Shown: positions 7,702 through 14,950, numbered from the stretch's first letter. The stretch: 38,779 bases of DNA from Streptomyces sp. LS1784 (GCF_020103755.1 NZ_JAHSQD010000019.1:1-38779), one strand, 5' to 3'. A program made the numbers and translations. Notes: generated by a model from the sequence alone, not told the origin.

Positions 7702-7793
7702 TGACAGCTGACAAGCAACGGATAACAGGTAACAGCTGACAGATTTCGAAATCTGTCAGCTGTCATCTGTGATCCGTCATCCGTCGGCTGTCA
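7702..7793. repeat. Intergenic palindromic element, TTTCGAAA core (copy B)
   Basis: This is a very large imperfect palindrome centred between 7747 and 7748. The first 16 bp on each side of the centre pair perfectly (core TTTCGAAA, arms ACAGCTGACAGA and TCTGTCAGCTGT). Symmetry continues with scattered mismatches to about 46 bp per arm. The right side is built from repeated (C/T)TGTCAT and CCGTCA units that continue to about 7806. It lies between the convergent SsuD-like and aldo-keto reductase genes and may serve as a bidirectional terminator. Confidence 0.8.
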
Positions 7794-7831
7794 TCCGTCA
7801 GCCGTCAACCCGCCGGCTGCCGCCTCGCCCC

Positions 7832-8833
7832 TCAGCGGCTCAGTCGGTCGATCTCCGCCAGCTCCTCCGCCGTCAGCGGCCCTCCCGCCAGCGCGTCGAG
7901 GTTCTGGTCCAGCTGGGCCACGCTGCTCGCGCCGATGATCACCGAGACCACCCGCGGATCCCGCAGCACCCAGCACAGCGCCAGCTGTGCCAGCGTCTGC
8001 CCGCGTCCCTCGGCGACCTTGGCCAGCGCCCGCAGCTGCTCCAACTTCGGCCCGGTCAGGGCCTCCTCGGTGAGGAACTTCCCGACCGACATCCGCGAGC
8101 CCGCCGGCACCTCTCCGGACAGGTAGCGGTCGGTCAGCAGCCCCTGGGCCAGCGGCGAGTAGGCGATCAGGCTGGTCCGGGTGTCGCCCACCGCGTCCAG
8201 CACGCCGCCGTCCTCCACGTACCGGTTGAGGATCGAGTACGCCGACTGGTTCAGCAGCACCGGCGTCCCCAGCTCGCGCAGGATCGCCACCGCCTCCCGG
8301 TGCTGCTCCGCCGGGTAGTTGGAGATCGCCGCGTACAGCGCCTTGCCCGAGCGCACCGCGCTGTCCAGCGCCCCCATCGTCTCCTCGATCGGGGTGTCCG
8401 GGTCGTACCGGTGCGAGTAGAAGACGTCCACGTAGTCCAGCCCCATCCGGTCCAGCGACTGGTCGAGGCTGGCCAGCAGGTACTTGCGGCTGCCGCCGTT
8501 GCCGTACGGGCCGGGCCACATGTCCCAGCCGGCCTTGGTGGCGATGAACAGCTCGTCCCGGTACGGCCGGAAGTCCTGGGCGAACAGGTAGCCGAAGTTG
8601 CGCTCGGCACTGCCGTACGGCGGGCCGTAGTTGTTCGCCAGGTCGAAGTGGGTGACGCCCCGGTCGAAGGCCCGGCGCAGCACCGCCCGCTGCACCTCCA
8701 GCGGTTGGGCGTCACCGAAGTTGTGCCAGAGCCCGAGCGAGACGGCGGGCAGCTGGACGCCGCTGCGGCCGGCTTTCCGATAGGTCATCGAGTCATAGCG
8801 GTCATCCGCGGCGAGGTAGCTCATGCCGGACAT
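7832..8833 (-). CDS. Aldo-keto reductase
   Basis: This 333-residue NADPH-dependent aldo-keto reductase, of the YghZ-like L-glyceraldehyde-3-phosphate reductase type, shows the catalytic tetrad in context: Asp and Tyr in HFDLANNYGPPYGSAE, Lys in LFIATKAGWD and His in VFYSHRYDPDTPIEETM. The C-terminal cofactor-binding strand reads VVSVIIGASSVAQLDQN. The start MSGMSYLAADDRYDSM at 8833 has GGTGG upstream; the codon at 8824 is an alternative. Longer in-frame extensions read into the divergent regulatory region and are basic, low-complexity sequence. It is convergent with the sulfur cluster and divergent from the next monooxygenase. Nothing ties it firmly to sulfur metabolism. Confidence 0.87.
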   Translation of the reverse strand: MSGMSYLAADDRYDSMTYRKAGRSGVQLPAVSLGLWHNFGDAQPLEVQRAVLRRAFDRGVTHFDLANNYGPPYGSAERNFGYLFAQDFRPYRDELFIATKAGWDMWPGPYGNGGSRKYLLASLDQSLDRMGLDYVDVFYSHRYDPDTPIEETMGALDSAVRSGKALYAAISNYPAEQHREAVAILRELGTPVLLNQSAYSILNRYVEDGGVLDAVGDTRTSLIAYSPLAQGLLTDRYLSGEVPAGSRMSVGKFLTEEALTGPKLEQLRALAKVAEGRGQTLAQLALCWVLRDPRVVSVIIGASSVAQLDQNLDALAGGPLTAEELAEIDRLSR

Positions 8834-8863
8834 CTTGCCACCCGGCCACGGCGGCTCAACCCC

Positions 8864-8893
8864 TTGCCCCCGCTTCCGGCCGGTGCCTATCCT
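8864..8893 (+). promoter_or_regulatory. Promoter of the leader peptide / monooxygenase transcript
   Basis: TTGCCC (8864-8869) and TATCCT (8888-8893) are separated by 18 nt and fit a housekeeping sigma promoter. Transcription would start near 8900, about 34 nt before the Cys leader peptide and about 310 nt before the monooxygenase gene. The call rests on hexamer match and position only. Confidence 0.45.
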
Positions 8894-8933
8894 CACGGAG
8901 GATCGTGTGTGTGCGAGGCGCGGGGGAGGCGAA

Positions 8934-8999
8934 ATGGCAGTCCGGACCGTGACCGTCGTCGCAGCCCGCTGTTGTCGCCGCCGCAGCACCGACCGCTGA
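8934..8999 (+). CDS. Cys-Cys leader peptide upstream of the second monooxygenase
   Basis: This 21-codon ORF reads MAVRTVTVVAARCC followed by a basic tail, RRRSTDR. The ATG has a strong GGGGGAGG ribosome-binding site 5 nt upstream. The two adjacent Cys codons are both TGT, the rare synonym here, exactly as in the leader peptide at 1568. The ORF ends 209 nt before the monooxygenase start. The ARCCR core is like the short leader peptides found upstream of sulfur-assimilation genes in Streptomyces and relatives. It is probably a cysteine-responsive attenuator for the downstream gene. That a second, separately transcribed gene carries the same device suggests co-regulation with the SsuABCD cluster. 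Function is inferred. Confidence 0.75.
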   Translation: MAVRTVTVVAARCCRRRSTDR

Positions 9000-9105
9000 C
9001 ACCACCCGCGCGACCTGCCGCCCGAGCGGCCCGCCGCCCGCCCCGTCGGCCATGTCCGCCGGTGTCGCCCGTGAGAGCGCAGCGCCGGTTCACTGCCCTG
9101 GTTCT

Positions 9106-9120
9106 CCGCGCTCCGCGCGG
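9106..9120 (+). promoter_or_regulatory. Small hairpin in the monooxygenase leader
   Basis: CCGCGC (9106-9111), loop TCC and GCGCGG (9115-9120) form a 6-bp stem, 107 nt after the leader-peptide stop and 88 nt before the gene. It could be part of an attenuator, but no U-tract follows. The rest of the 209-nt leader shows no other clear motif. Confidence 0.3.
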
Positions 9121-9208
9121 CTCACCGAGCCCCGGGACTCCACCCGGCCCCTGCCGATCGTGTTCCGGGAGTACTCCGAGCCCCTCCCGAGCACCCAAGG
9201 AGTCCGCC

Positions 9209-10228
9209 GTGCGGTTCACCGTCTCGTCCCTCGTGGCCAACGCCCCGGACCCGGTCACCGGCGTCCGGCGCACCCCGCAGCAGAAGCTGTACAGCGTCAT
9301 CGACCAGGCGCTCCTCGCCGAGCAACTCGGCTACGACGGCTTCGGCGTGGGGGAGCGGCGCGGTGAGCCGTTCCTCTCCCCGGCGCCGCCCCTGCTGCTC
9401 GGCGCCATCGCCGCCCGCACCTCCGCCATCCGGCTGTTCACCACGGTGACGGTGCTCAGCGTCCTCGACCCGGTCCGGGTCGCCGAGGACTATGCGATGC
9501 TCGACCAACTCTCGGGCGGTCGCCTGGAGTTGATTGTCGGCAAGGGCAACGACCCGCGCCACTTCGGGCTGTTCGGCCTCTCCGAGGAGCGACAGTGGGA
9601 GGCGCTCGCCGAGAACTACGGCCTGCTGCGCAGGCTCTGGCGCGAGGAGAAGGTGACCTGGGAGGGCTCGACCCGCCCGCCGCTGAAGGACGCCACCGTC
9701 TGGCCCCGCCCGCTCCAGGACCCGATCCCGGTGTGGCACGGAAGCGCGACCAGCACGCAGTCCACCGACCTCGCCGCCCGCCACGGCGACCCGCTCTTCT
9801 CCGCCAACTCCTTCCACCCGCTGGAGAAGTACCGGGCGCTGGTCGAGCACTACCGTGAGCGCTGGGAGCACTACGGGCACGACCCGGAGCAGGCCCGGGT
9901 GGGCGCGAGCTTCGGTGGACTGTACGTCGCCAAGCGTTCGCAGGACGCCGTCGAGGGCTTCCGCCCGTACTGGAACGCGCTGTTCGACTCGGCCGCCGGC
10001 CGGCACAACAACTCGCCGTTCCGGTCCTTGGACGACGCGCTGGAGCGCGGTTCGGCGCTGGTCGGCAGTCCGCAGCAGGTGATCGAGAAGATCCACCGGT
10101 ACCACGAGGCCTTCGGCAACGAGGTGGTCGGCATCGGGGTGGACACGCTCACCGAAGGGGCCCAGCGCGAGCAACTGGAGCTGTTCGCGAGCGAGGTGGC
10201 CCCGGAGATCCGCCGCGCGCTGCCGTAG
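9209..10228 (+). CDS. Luciferase-like flavin monooxygenase (LLM family)
   Basis: This 339-residue LLM-class flavin-dependent oxidoreductase has typical segments: LLAEQLGYDGFGVGE near the N-terminus, LLLGAIAARTSAIRLFTTVTVLSVLDPVRVAED, the family motif LDQLSGGRLELIVGKG, and an insertion-segment tail with VGSPQQVIEKI. It starts at GTG 9209, preceded by AAGGAG at 6 nt spacing. The upstream in-frame extension is rejected because it reads through the leader peptide region. It has no cysteine and only two methionines, like the proteins of the Ssu cluster, and it sits behind a Cys-Cys leader peptide. A role in oxidative release of sulfur from an organosulfur compound is likely. The substrate is not identifiable, and it is not close enough to SsuD or DszA to name. 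Confidence 0.85.
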   Translation: MRFTVSSLVANAPDPVTGVRRTPQQKLYSVIDQALLAEQLGYDGFGVGERRGEPFLSPAPPLLLGAIAARTSAIRLFTTVTVLSVLDPVRVAEDYAMLDQLSGGRLELIVGKGNDPRHFGLFGLSEERQWEALAENYGLLRRLWREEKVTWEGSTRPPLKDATVWPRPLQDPIPVWHGSATSTQSTDLAARHGDPLFSANSFHPLEKYRALVEHYRERWEHYGHDPEQARVGASFGGLYVAKRSQDAVEGFRPYWNALFDSAAGRHNNSPFRSLDDALERGSALVGSPQQVIEKIHRYHEAFGNEVVGIGVDTLTEGAQREQLELFASEVAPEIRRALP

Positions 10229-10359
10229 CCGCCCAGGTCCGCCGCCCGCCCGCGCAGTGCGCCGCGCACCCCCTACGCGGCGTGACGCCGGCCACCCTCC
10301 GTGACGTGACGCGCGCCACCAGGCGCGCCGGAATGCCGTTCAGCGGTGCGGGGGATGAC

Positions 10360-10413
10360 GAACGGTCGAGGGGCCGTGGCCGCCGGGGGGCGGCGCACGG
10401 CCCTCGATCGTTC
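10360..10413 (+). terminator. Terminator-like hairpin after the LLM monooxygenase
   Basis: A long stem is formed by GAACGGTCGAGGG... (from 10360) and ...CCCTCGATCGTTC (to 10413), with one bulge and a G-U pair, and an inner GCCGCC/GGCGGC stem. A second stem, GCGCGCC-acca-GGCGCGC (10311-10328), lies before it. No U-run follows, as is common in Streptomyces. The 263-nt gap holds these hairpins and the TetR operator. Confidence 0.55.
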
Positions 10414-10462
10414 CGGCCGGCGGGGTCCTCCGAGAGCTCGGGCGGAGTCCGCGCTGGCCTTC

Positions 10463-10482
10463 TGTACCTACTGGTATGTACA
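10463..10482. promoter_or_regulatory. Operator palindrome of the TetR regulator
   Basis: The sequence TGTACcTACtgGTAtGTACA is a 20-bp dyad, perfect except at the spacer positions 10468, 10472, 10473 and 10477. It lies 9 bp upstream of the TetR ATG at 10492. TetR proteins commonly bind such sites overlapping their own promoter, so autoregulation of this operon is likely. Confidence 0.65.
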
Positions 10483-10491
10483 GTGATCCGC

Positions 10492-11058
10492 ATGAGCACC
10501 CAGGACCGCCTCATCGAGAGCACCCAGGCCCTCCTCTGGGAGCGCGGCTACGTCGGCACCAGCCCCAAGGCCATCCAGCAGCGCTCCGGGGTCGGCCAGG
10601 GCAGCATGTACCACCACTTCACTGGCAAGCCCGACCTTGCGGCCGCCGCCCTGCGCCGCAGCGCCGAGCAGATGCGGGGCGTCGCCGAGGCCGACCTCGC
10701 CGCCCCCGGCACCGCCTACGACCGGATCGCCGCCTACCTGCACCGCGACCGCGACGTCCTACGCGGCTGCCGGATCGGCCGGATGGCCCAGGACCCGGAC
10801 GTGGTCTCCGACCCGCACCTGCGCGCACCCGTCGAGGAGACCTTCGACTGGCTGCGCGGCCGCATCGCCGGACTGGTCGCCGAAGGCCAGGCGGGCGGCG
10901 AGTTCGCCCCCGGCCTGGACCCGGCCGACACCGCCGCCGCCGTGGTCGCCGTCGTCCAGGGCGGCTATGTCCTGGCCCGCGCCGCCGACAGCGCCGAGCC
11001 GTTCGACCGGGCCGTTCGCGGCGCCCTCGGCCTGCTCGCGACACACCGCACGGCCTGA
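10492..11058 (+). CDS. TetR-family transcriptional regulator
   Basis: This 188-residue regulator has a TetR HTH in residues 5-50 (DRLIESTQALLWERGYVGTS, then VGQGSMYHHFTGKPDL). The all-helical C-terminal half resembles the LmrA/YxaF-type TetR ligand domain. The ATG at 10492 follows the palindromic operator; a GTG at 10483 is also in frame but falls against the operator. It appears to be the first gene of a four-gene run with the DUF4865, carboxymuconolactone decarboxylase and phosphotriesterase-family genes, which it probably represses. The inducer is unknown. Confidence 0.87.
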   Translation: MSTQDRLIESTQALLWERGYVGTSPKAIQQRSGVGQGSMYHHFTGKPDLAAAALRRSAEQMRGVAEADLAAPGTAYDRIAAYLHRDRDVLRGCRIGRMAQDPDVVSDPHLRAPVEETFDWLRGRIAGLVAEGQAGGEFAPGLDPADTAAAVVAVVQGGYVLARAADSAEPFDRAVRGALGLLATHRTA

Positions 11059-11066
11059 CCCGCGTC

Positions 11067-11153
11067 GCCGAACCCCAGGCACCCGCCGGACCCGAAGCCC
11101 CGCCGAACCTGAAGCCTCGCCGGACCCCTGCACCTGCCGGACCCGTCGAACCC
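11067..11153. repeat. Degenerate 17-nt tandem repeat between TetR and DUF4865 genes
   Basis: Five imperfect units of 17-18 nt begin GCCG(G/A)ACC at 11067, 11085, 11102, 11119 and 11136 (for example GCCGGACCCGAAGCCCC). They fill the intergenic gap up to the ribosome-binding site at 11154. No coding or structural role is evident. Confidence 0.55.
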
Positions 11154-11165
11154 GAGGAGCCCGCC

Positions 11166-11768
11166 GTGCACGCCATGCAGTACGAGATCACCCTCCCCGC
11201 CGACTACGACATGGGCGTCATCCGCAAGCGGGTCGCCGACAAGGGCCACCTGCTCGACGCGTACCCGGGCCTCGGCCTCAAGGCCTACCTGGTCCGCGAG
11301 CGCGGCCGGCACGGCTCGCCCGTCAACCAGTACGCGCCGTTCTACCTCTGGCGCACCGCCGAGGGCATGAACGGCTTCCTCTGGGGGCCGGGTTTCCGAG
11401 GCCTGAGCGCCGACTTCGGTCGCCCCGCCGTCCGGCACTGGCTCGGCGCGGGCCTGGCCCACGGAGCGTCGGCAGCGTCGGCACCCGCGGGGGAAACGGC
11501 CGGGCCGCCGACCACCGCCACCCGCGAGACCGTACGGCTGCCGGAAGCCGCCGACCCGGCCGAGGCCGTCGAGCGGGCGCTTGCCGACCTGCCCGCGCGC
11601 CCGGCCCTGCACACCGCCGCCGTGGCCGTCGACCCGAGCCGCTGGGAACTGCTCCGCTTCGCCCTTTGGCACGGTCCGGCCCCCGAGGACGCGCCAGGCG
11701 TCCGGTACGAGGTGCTGCACCTGTCCCGCCCCGAACTCGACCGGCTGCCGGCCGGCCGCCACTGGTGA
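11166..11768 (+). CDS. DUF4865 family protein
   Basis: This 200-residue protein opens MHAMQYEITLPADYDMGVIRKRV and contains GLKAYLVRERG, YAPFYLWRTAEGMNGFLWG and a C-terminal WELLRFALWHGP segment. These are features of the uncharacterised DUF4865 family, common in Streptomyces next to TetR regulators. It starts at GTG 11166, 6 nt after GAGGAG; the ATG at 11175 is a less well-placed alternative. A variable Ala/Thr/Gly-rich stretch (about residues 98-125) separates the halves. Its stop overlaps a possible GTG of the next gene. It is cytoplasmic, with no signal or membrane segment. Function is unknown; its context with a CMD-fold enzyme and an amidohydrolase-type enzyme suggests detoxification or small-molecule breakdown. 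Confidence 0.78.
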   Translation: MHAMQYEITLPADYDMGVIRKRVADKGHLLDAYPGLGLKAYLVRERGRHGSPVNQYAPFYLWRTAEGMNGFLWGPGFRGLSADFGRPAVRHWLGAGLAHGASAASAPAGETAGPPTTATRETVRLPEAADPAEAVERALADLPARPALHTAAVAVDPSRWELLRFALWHGPAPEDAPGVRYEVLHLSRPELDRLPAGRHW

Positions 11769-11785
11769 AAGGACCCACCGCCCCG

Positions 11786-12334
11786 ATGTCCCCCGCGACC
11801 GCTCCCGCCGGCACCGAACTCACCCGGGCCGCGCTCGACCGCGCGGCCGGCTACGCGTTGCTCGCCGACCTCGCCGGCCCGGGCGCCTCCACCACCCTCG
11901 GCGGCCTGGACGCCCTTGCCCCCGGCTTCCCCGACTGGATCGTCACCAGTCTCTTCGGCGGCACCTACCAGCGCGCCGGCCTCGCCCTGCGCGACCGTCA
12001 GATCGCCAACCTGGCCGCCCTCACCGCCCTCGGCGGCGTCGAGCCGCAGCTCGCCGACCACGTCCGCTACAGCCGACGGATCGGTCTGACGGAGGCGGAG
12101 ATCACCGAGGTCATCGTCCACCTCGCCCCGTACGTCGGCCTCCCCAAGGCGCTGGCCGGCCTGCGCGTCGCCACCGCCACCTTCGCCGAGGCCACCGAGA
12201 GCGTCACCGGGAGCACCGCCGAGAGCGCCACCGGCCCGGCCGCACCCGTCGAGACCGCACCCGTCGAGACCACACCCGTCGAGACCCCCGTCGACACCGC
12301 CACCCAGGTCGCCGGCGAGGAGGCCAGGGCATGA
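11786..12334 (+). CDS. Carboxymuconolactone decarboxylase family protein
   Basis: The first 130 residues form the all-helical CMD/AhpD-like fold: RDRQIANLAALTALGGVEPQLADHV, then RIGLTEAEITEVIVHLAPYVGLPKALAGL, typical of 4-carboxymuconolactone decarboxylase-like proteins. There is no CxxC pair, so AhpD-type peroxidase reductase activity is unlikely. The C-terminal 45 residues are a low-complexity Thr/Pro/Val/Glu tail with PVETxPVET repeats, an unusual addition. The ATG at 11786 gives 182 residues; a GTG at 11765 overlapping the upstream stop is possible. The stop overlaps the next start as ATGA. Confidence 0.82.
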   Translation: MSPATAPAGTELTRAALDRAAGYALLADLAGPGASTTLGGLDALAPGFPDWIVTSLFGGTYQRAGLALRDRQIANLAALTALGGVEPQLADHVRYSRRIGLTEAEITEVIVHLAPYVGLPKALAGLRVATATFAEATESVTGSTAESATGPAAPVETAPVETTPVETPVDTATQVAGEEARA

Positions 12335-13293
12335 GCCGTACCGTCCGCACCGTCCTCGGCGACGTGGCCCCCGCCGACCTCGGCATCACCGACTCCCACG
12401 ACCACCTCTTCATCCGCAGCCCGCTGCTCCCCGGCCAGGAACTGGACGACCCGGGCGCCGCCGAGGACGTGCTGCGCGCCTACGCCACCGCCGGTGGCCG
12501 CACCCTCGTCCAGTGGACCCCGCTCGGCCTGGGCCGGGGTGCGGACTCCCTCGCCGCGCTCTCCCGCGCGACCGGCGTGCACATCGTCGCCGCCACCGGC
12601 GCGCACCAGGCGATCCACTACGCGCCGGGCTTCTTCCCCGGACCCCCCGAACACCCCGACCCCGGTCTTCAGGCGGGCGAGAGCCCTGGCCCGTACGCCG
12701 ACCTCGCGGAACGTTTCGTCGCCGAGCTCACCACCGGCCTGCCCGGCGCGCCCGAGGGAGTCCGGGCCGGGTTGATCAAGATCGCGGGCGACGCGGGGCC
12801 CACCACCCGGCACACCCGGTGGACGATGGCCGCTGCCGCCGAAGCCCACCACGCCACCGGCGCCCCGATCGCCGTCCACCTCGAAGCCGGCGGCGCTCCG
12901 CACCGGGTCCTGCACGGGCTGCACGACCGGCACGGCGTGCGGCCCGACCGGATCATCCTCGGCCACCTCACCCGGCTCCCCGACCGCGCGCTGCACCGCG
13001 CCCTGGCCGCCGAGGGGGTCCACCTCGCCCTGGACAGCCCTTCCCGGGCCGGCCATCCCGCCGACCACCAGGCCTTCGACGTGATCGCCGACCTGGTCGA
13101 GGCGGGTCACGCCACCCAGCTGCTGCTCGGCGCCGACACCACTACCCGGACCGCCCGCGCGGCCGGCGGCCCGGTCCGCCTGCTCACCGACCTCGCCCCG
13201 CGCCTCGCCCGCAGCTACGGCCCCGAACTGCCCGAGCTGCTCCTCACCACCAACCCGGCCGCCGCCTTCGCTGCCGACTGGCGCACGCCGTAG
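12331..13293 (+). CDS. Phosphotriesterase-family metal-dependent hydrolase
   Basis: This 320-residue TIM-barrel hydrolase of the phosphotriesterase/lactonase (PHP) branch shows the metal-site pattern: HDHLF near residue 22, the bridging Lys in GLIKIAGDAG, His in IAVHLEAGG, His in IILGHLTRLPD, and a late Asp in LLLGADTTT. Family members hydrolyse organophosphates, lactones or related esters with a binuclear metal centre. The stretch after HDHLF is shorter than in classical enzymes. The ATG overlaps the upstream stop, so it is translationally coupled to the CMD gene. A CMD plus lactonase pair suggests lactone breakdown under TetR control. The substrate is not known. Confidence 0.8.
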   Translation: MSRTVRTVLGDVAPADLGITDSHDHLFIRSPLLPGQELDDPGAAEDVLRAYATAGGRTLVQWTPLGLGRGADSLAALSRATGVHIVAATGAHQAIHYAPGFFPGPPEHPDPGLQAGESPGPYADLAERFVAELTTGLPGAPEGVRAGLIKIAGDAGPTTRHTRWTMAAAAEAHHATGAPIAVHLEAGGAPHRVLHGLHDRHGVRPDRIILGHLTRLPDRALHRALAAEGVHLALDSPSRAGHPADHQAFDVIADLVEAGHATQLLLGADTTTRTARAAGGPVRLLTDLAPRLARSYGPELPELLLTTNPAAAFAADWRTP

Positions 13294-13380
13294 GGCTCCG
13301 CCGGCCCGGGTACCTCGCCGGACGGGACGTCCCGAACGGTCGGAGTCGAGGGTGGGACGCGCCACAGGCGGGGGAAGGGC

Positions 13381-13410
13381 CTGACGCCCGCCGGGCGTGC
13401 CCTCTACCGT
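13381..13410 (+). promoter_or_regulatory. Promoter of the GNAT gene (leaderless)
   Basis: CTGACG (13381-13386) and TACCGT (13405-13410) are separated by 18 nt. The ATG at 13418 starts 7 nt after the -10 element, where transcription should begin, so the mRNA is probably leaderless. No ribosome-binding site is present, in agreement. Confidence 0.5.
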
Positions 13411-13417
13411 CCCGTCC

Positions 13418-13909
13418 ATGGTGACGCTGACGCTCCGAACCCTCACGACCGCCGACTGGCCGCTCTGGCGGGACCTCCGCCTCGCCGCCCTGACCGATGC
13501 GCCGGACGCCTTCAAGGCCGGCCTCGCCGACTGGCACCAGGGCGGCGAGGACCGCTGGCGCGACCGGCTCCACCTCCCGGACGCCCACCACGTCGTGGCC
13601 TTCCTGGCCGGCGGCCCGGTCGGTCTGGCCGGTGGTCTCCCCGGATCGCCGGACGGCGTACGGGAGTTGCGCTCGCTCTGGGTCGCCCCGCAGGCACGCG
13701 GCCGGGGCGTCGCGGACCGGCTCATCGAGGAGGTGGAGCGCTGGGCCCGGGCCACCGGTGGCACCACGCTGCGCCTCGCCGTGCTCCCCGGCAACCAGGC
13801 GGCGTTCGCCCTCTACCGTCGCCACGGCTTCGTCCCGCTCGCGGAGCCCGGTGACCTGTTCACCGACGGGGCCACCCGGGAGCTCGTCCTGGTGAAGCCC
13901 CTGCGATGA
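13418..13909 (+). CDS. GNAT-family N-acetyltransferase
   Basis: This 163-residue acetyltransferase contains motif A, RSLWVAPQARGRGVADRLIEEVERWA, with the acetyl-CoA loop Q-A-R-G-R-G-V-A, then motif B, LAVLPGNQAAFALYRRHGFVPL. The N-terminus opens with the usual beta strand TLRTLTTADWPLWRDLRLAAL. The start at ATG 13418 follows a promoter by 7 nt. It stands alone after the TetR operon; the substrate is unknown. Confidence 0.87.
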   Translation: MVTLTLRTLTTADWPLWRDLRLAALTDAPDAFKAGLADWHQGGEDRWRDRLHLPDAHHVVAFLAGGPVGLAGGLPGSPDGVRELRSLWVAPQARGRGVADRLIEEVERWARATGGTTLRLAVLPGNQAAFALYRRHGFVPLAEPGDLFTDGATRELVLVKPLR

Positions 13910-14048
13910 CGGCCGCCGTACCCGGCTCGGAAGCGGGGCAGCGGCCGGCCCCGGCGTCCCCGTGGCGGCGGCGCCGGGAGAACACGGAGGCGGGGCCTGT
14001 GCCGTACGGGGGGATGGCACAGGCCCCGCCGTCAACCGGACCGACGGG

Positions 14049-14813
14049 TCACATGTGGGTGCCGCCGTCGATGCGGAGCTCGGTACCGGTGACGAAGGCG
14101 CCGTCGTCGGAGGCGAGCATGGCGATCACGCCGGCCACCGTCTCCGGGCCGGCGAAGCCCTGGCCGAGGGCGGGGGAGAGCTTGGCCAGCAGGCTGAAGT
14201 CGGCGTCGGCGGGCAGGCCCGGGTTGTGGGTCATGCCGCTGTCGATGCTGCCCGGCGCGACGCAGACCGCGCGCAGGCCCTGCTTCGAGTACTCCGAGGC
14301 GATGGCATGGGTGAAGGACTGGATGCCGCCCTTGGTCGCGGCGTACGCGGCCATGTACGGGTGGGCGAAGCTCGCGGAGGTGGAGCTGAAGTTGACCACC
14401 ACGCCCTTGCCGCCGGCGAGCAGCGCGGGGAGCGCCTCGCGGGTCATCAGGAAGGTGCCGGTGAGGTTCACCGCGAGGAGCTTGTTCCAGAACTCCAGGG
14501 TGGTCTCGTGGGTGTGCGAGGAGCGGAGGATGCCGGCCGCGTTGACCAGCACGTCCAGGCCGTCCAGGCCGGCGATCGCCTCGGCGACGCCGGCGACGAC
14601 GGCCGCCTCGTCCGATATGTCCAGCACCTGGATGGTCAGGCGGTCCGCGGTCCCCTCGGCGGTGGCGCGGTCCAGGGTCTTCTTCAGGCCGTCCTCGTTG
14701 ACGTCGACGGCGACGACCTTCCCGCCCTCGGCGAGGATCCGGTGGACGGTGGCCTGGCCGATGCCCGAGCCGCCGCCGGTGATCAGGACGTTCCGTCCGC
14801 TGAAGCGCTCCAT
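14049..14813 (-). CDS. SDR-family NAD(P)-dependent oxidoreductase
   Basis: This 254-residue classical short-chain dehydrogenase has cofactor motif TGGGSGIG near residue 12, D-V-N after beta 2 (an Asp, suggesting NAD preference), the NAAGI strand, catalytic Ser in VNFSSTSAS, and YAATK as the YxxxK motif. The C-terminus ends VTGTELRIDGGTHM. The ATG at 14813 has GGAG 7 nt upstream; a longer in-frame start would run into the promoter. It diverges from a TetR gene, with an inverted repeat between them, which is the usual arrangement for a TetR-controlled SDR. The substrate is unknown. Confidence 0.88.
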   Translation of the reverse strand: MERFSGRNVLITGGGSGIGQATVHRILAEGGKVVAVDVNEDGLKKTLDRATAEGTADRLTIQVLDISDEAAVVAGVAEAIAGLDGLDVLVNAAGILRSSHTHETTLEFWNKLLAVNLTGTFLMTREALPALLAGGKGVVVNFSSTSASFAHPYMAAYAATKGGIQSFTHAIASEYSKQGLRAVCVAPGSIDSGMTHNPGLPADADFSLLAKLSPALGQGFAGPETVAGVIAMLASDDGAFVTGTELRIDGGTHM

Positions 14814-14870
14814 GGTGGTACTCCGTTCGTTCGTGGTCTCTCGACCTCGAACGACACGGTACGCCCCGGT

Positions 14871-14919
14871 GGCACGTTGTGCCAAAAAGTCTCATGGTGC
14901 CGTTTCGTCGCAACGTGCC
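14871..14919. promoter_or_regulatory. Inverted repeat between SDR and TetR genes
   Basis: GGCACGTTG (14871-14879) and CAACGTGCC (14911-14919) are perfect 9-bp inverted copies about 40 bp apart in the divergent promoter region. The left copy also forms GGCAC-gtt-GTGCC. They are candidate half-sites for the adjacent TetR regulator. Confidence 0.5.
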
Positions 14920-14950
14920 GCCATGGCATCCGCCCGCGTAGGCTGGTCCC

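Noticed and set aside
4707..7766. A 1019-codon open frame on the minus strand
   Set aside because: It is antisense to the ABC ATPase, the binding protein and SsuD, with Gly/Arg/Val-rich composition and no domain. Such frames are typical shadows in high-GC DNA.
7769..9208. N-terminal extension of the second LLM monooxygenase back to 7769
   Set aside because: It is antisense to the aldo-keto reductase and passes through the leader peptide in another frame. The true start at 9209 has AAGGAG.
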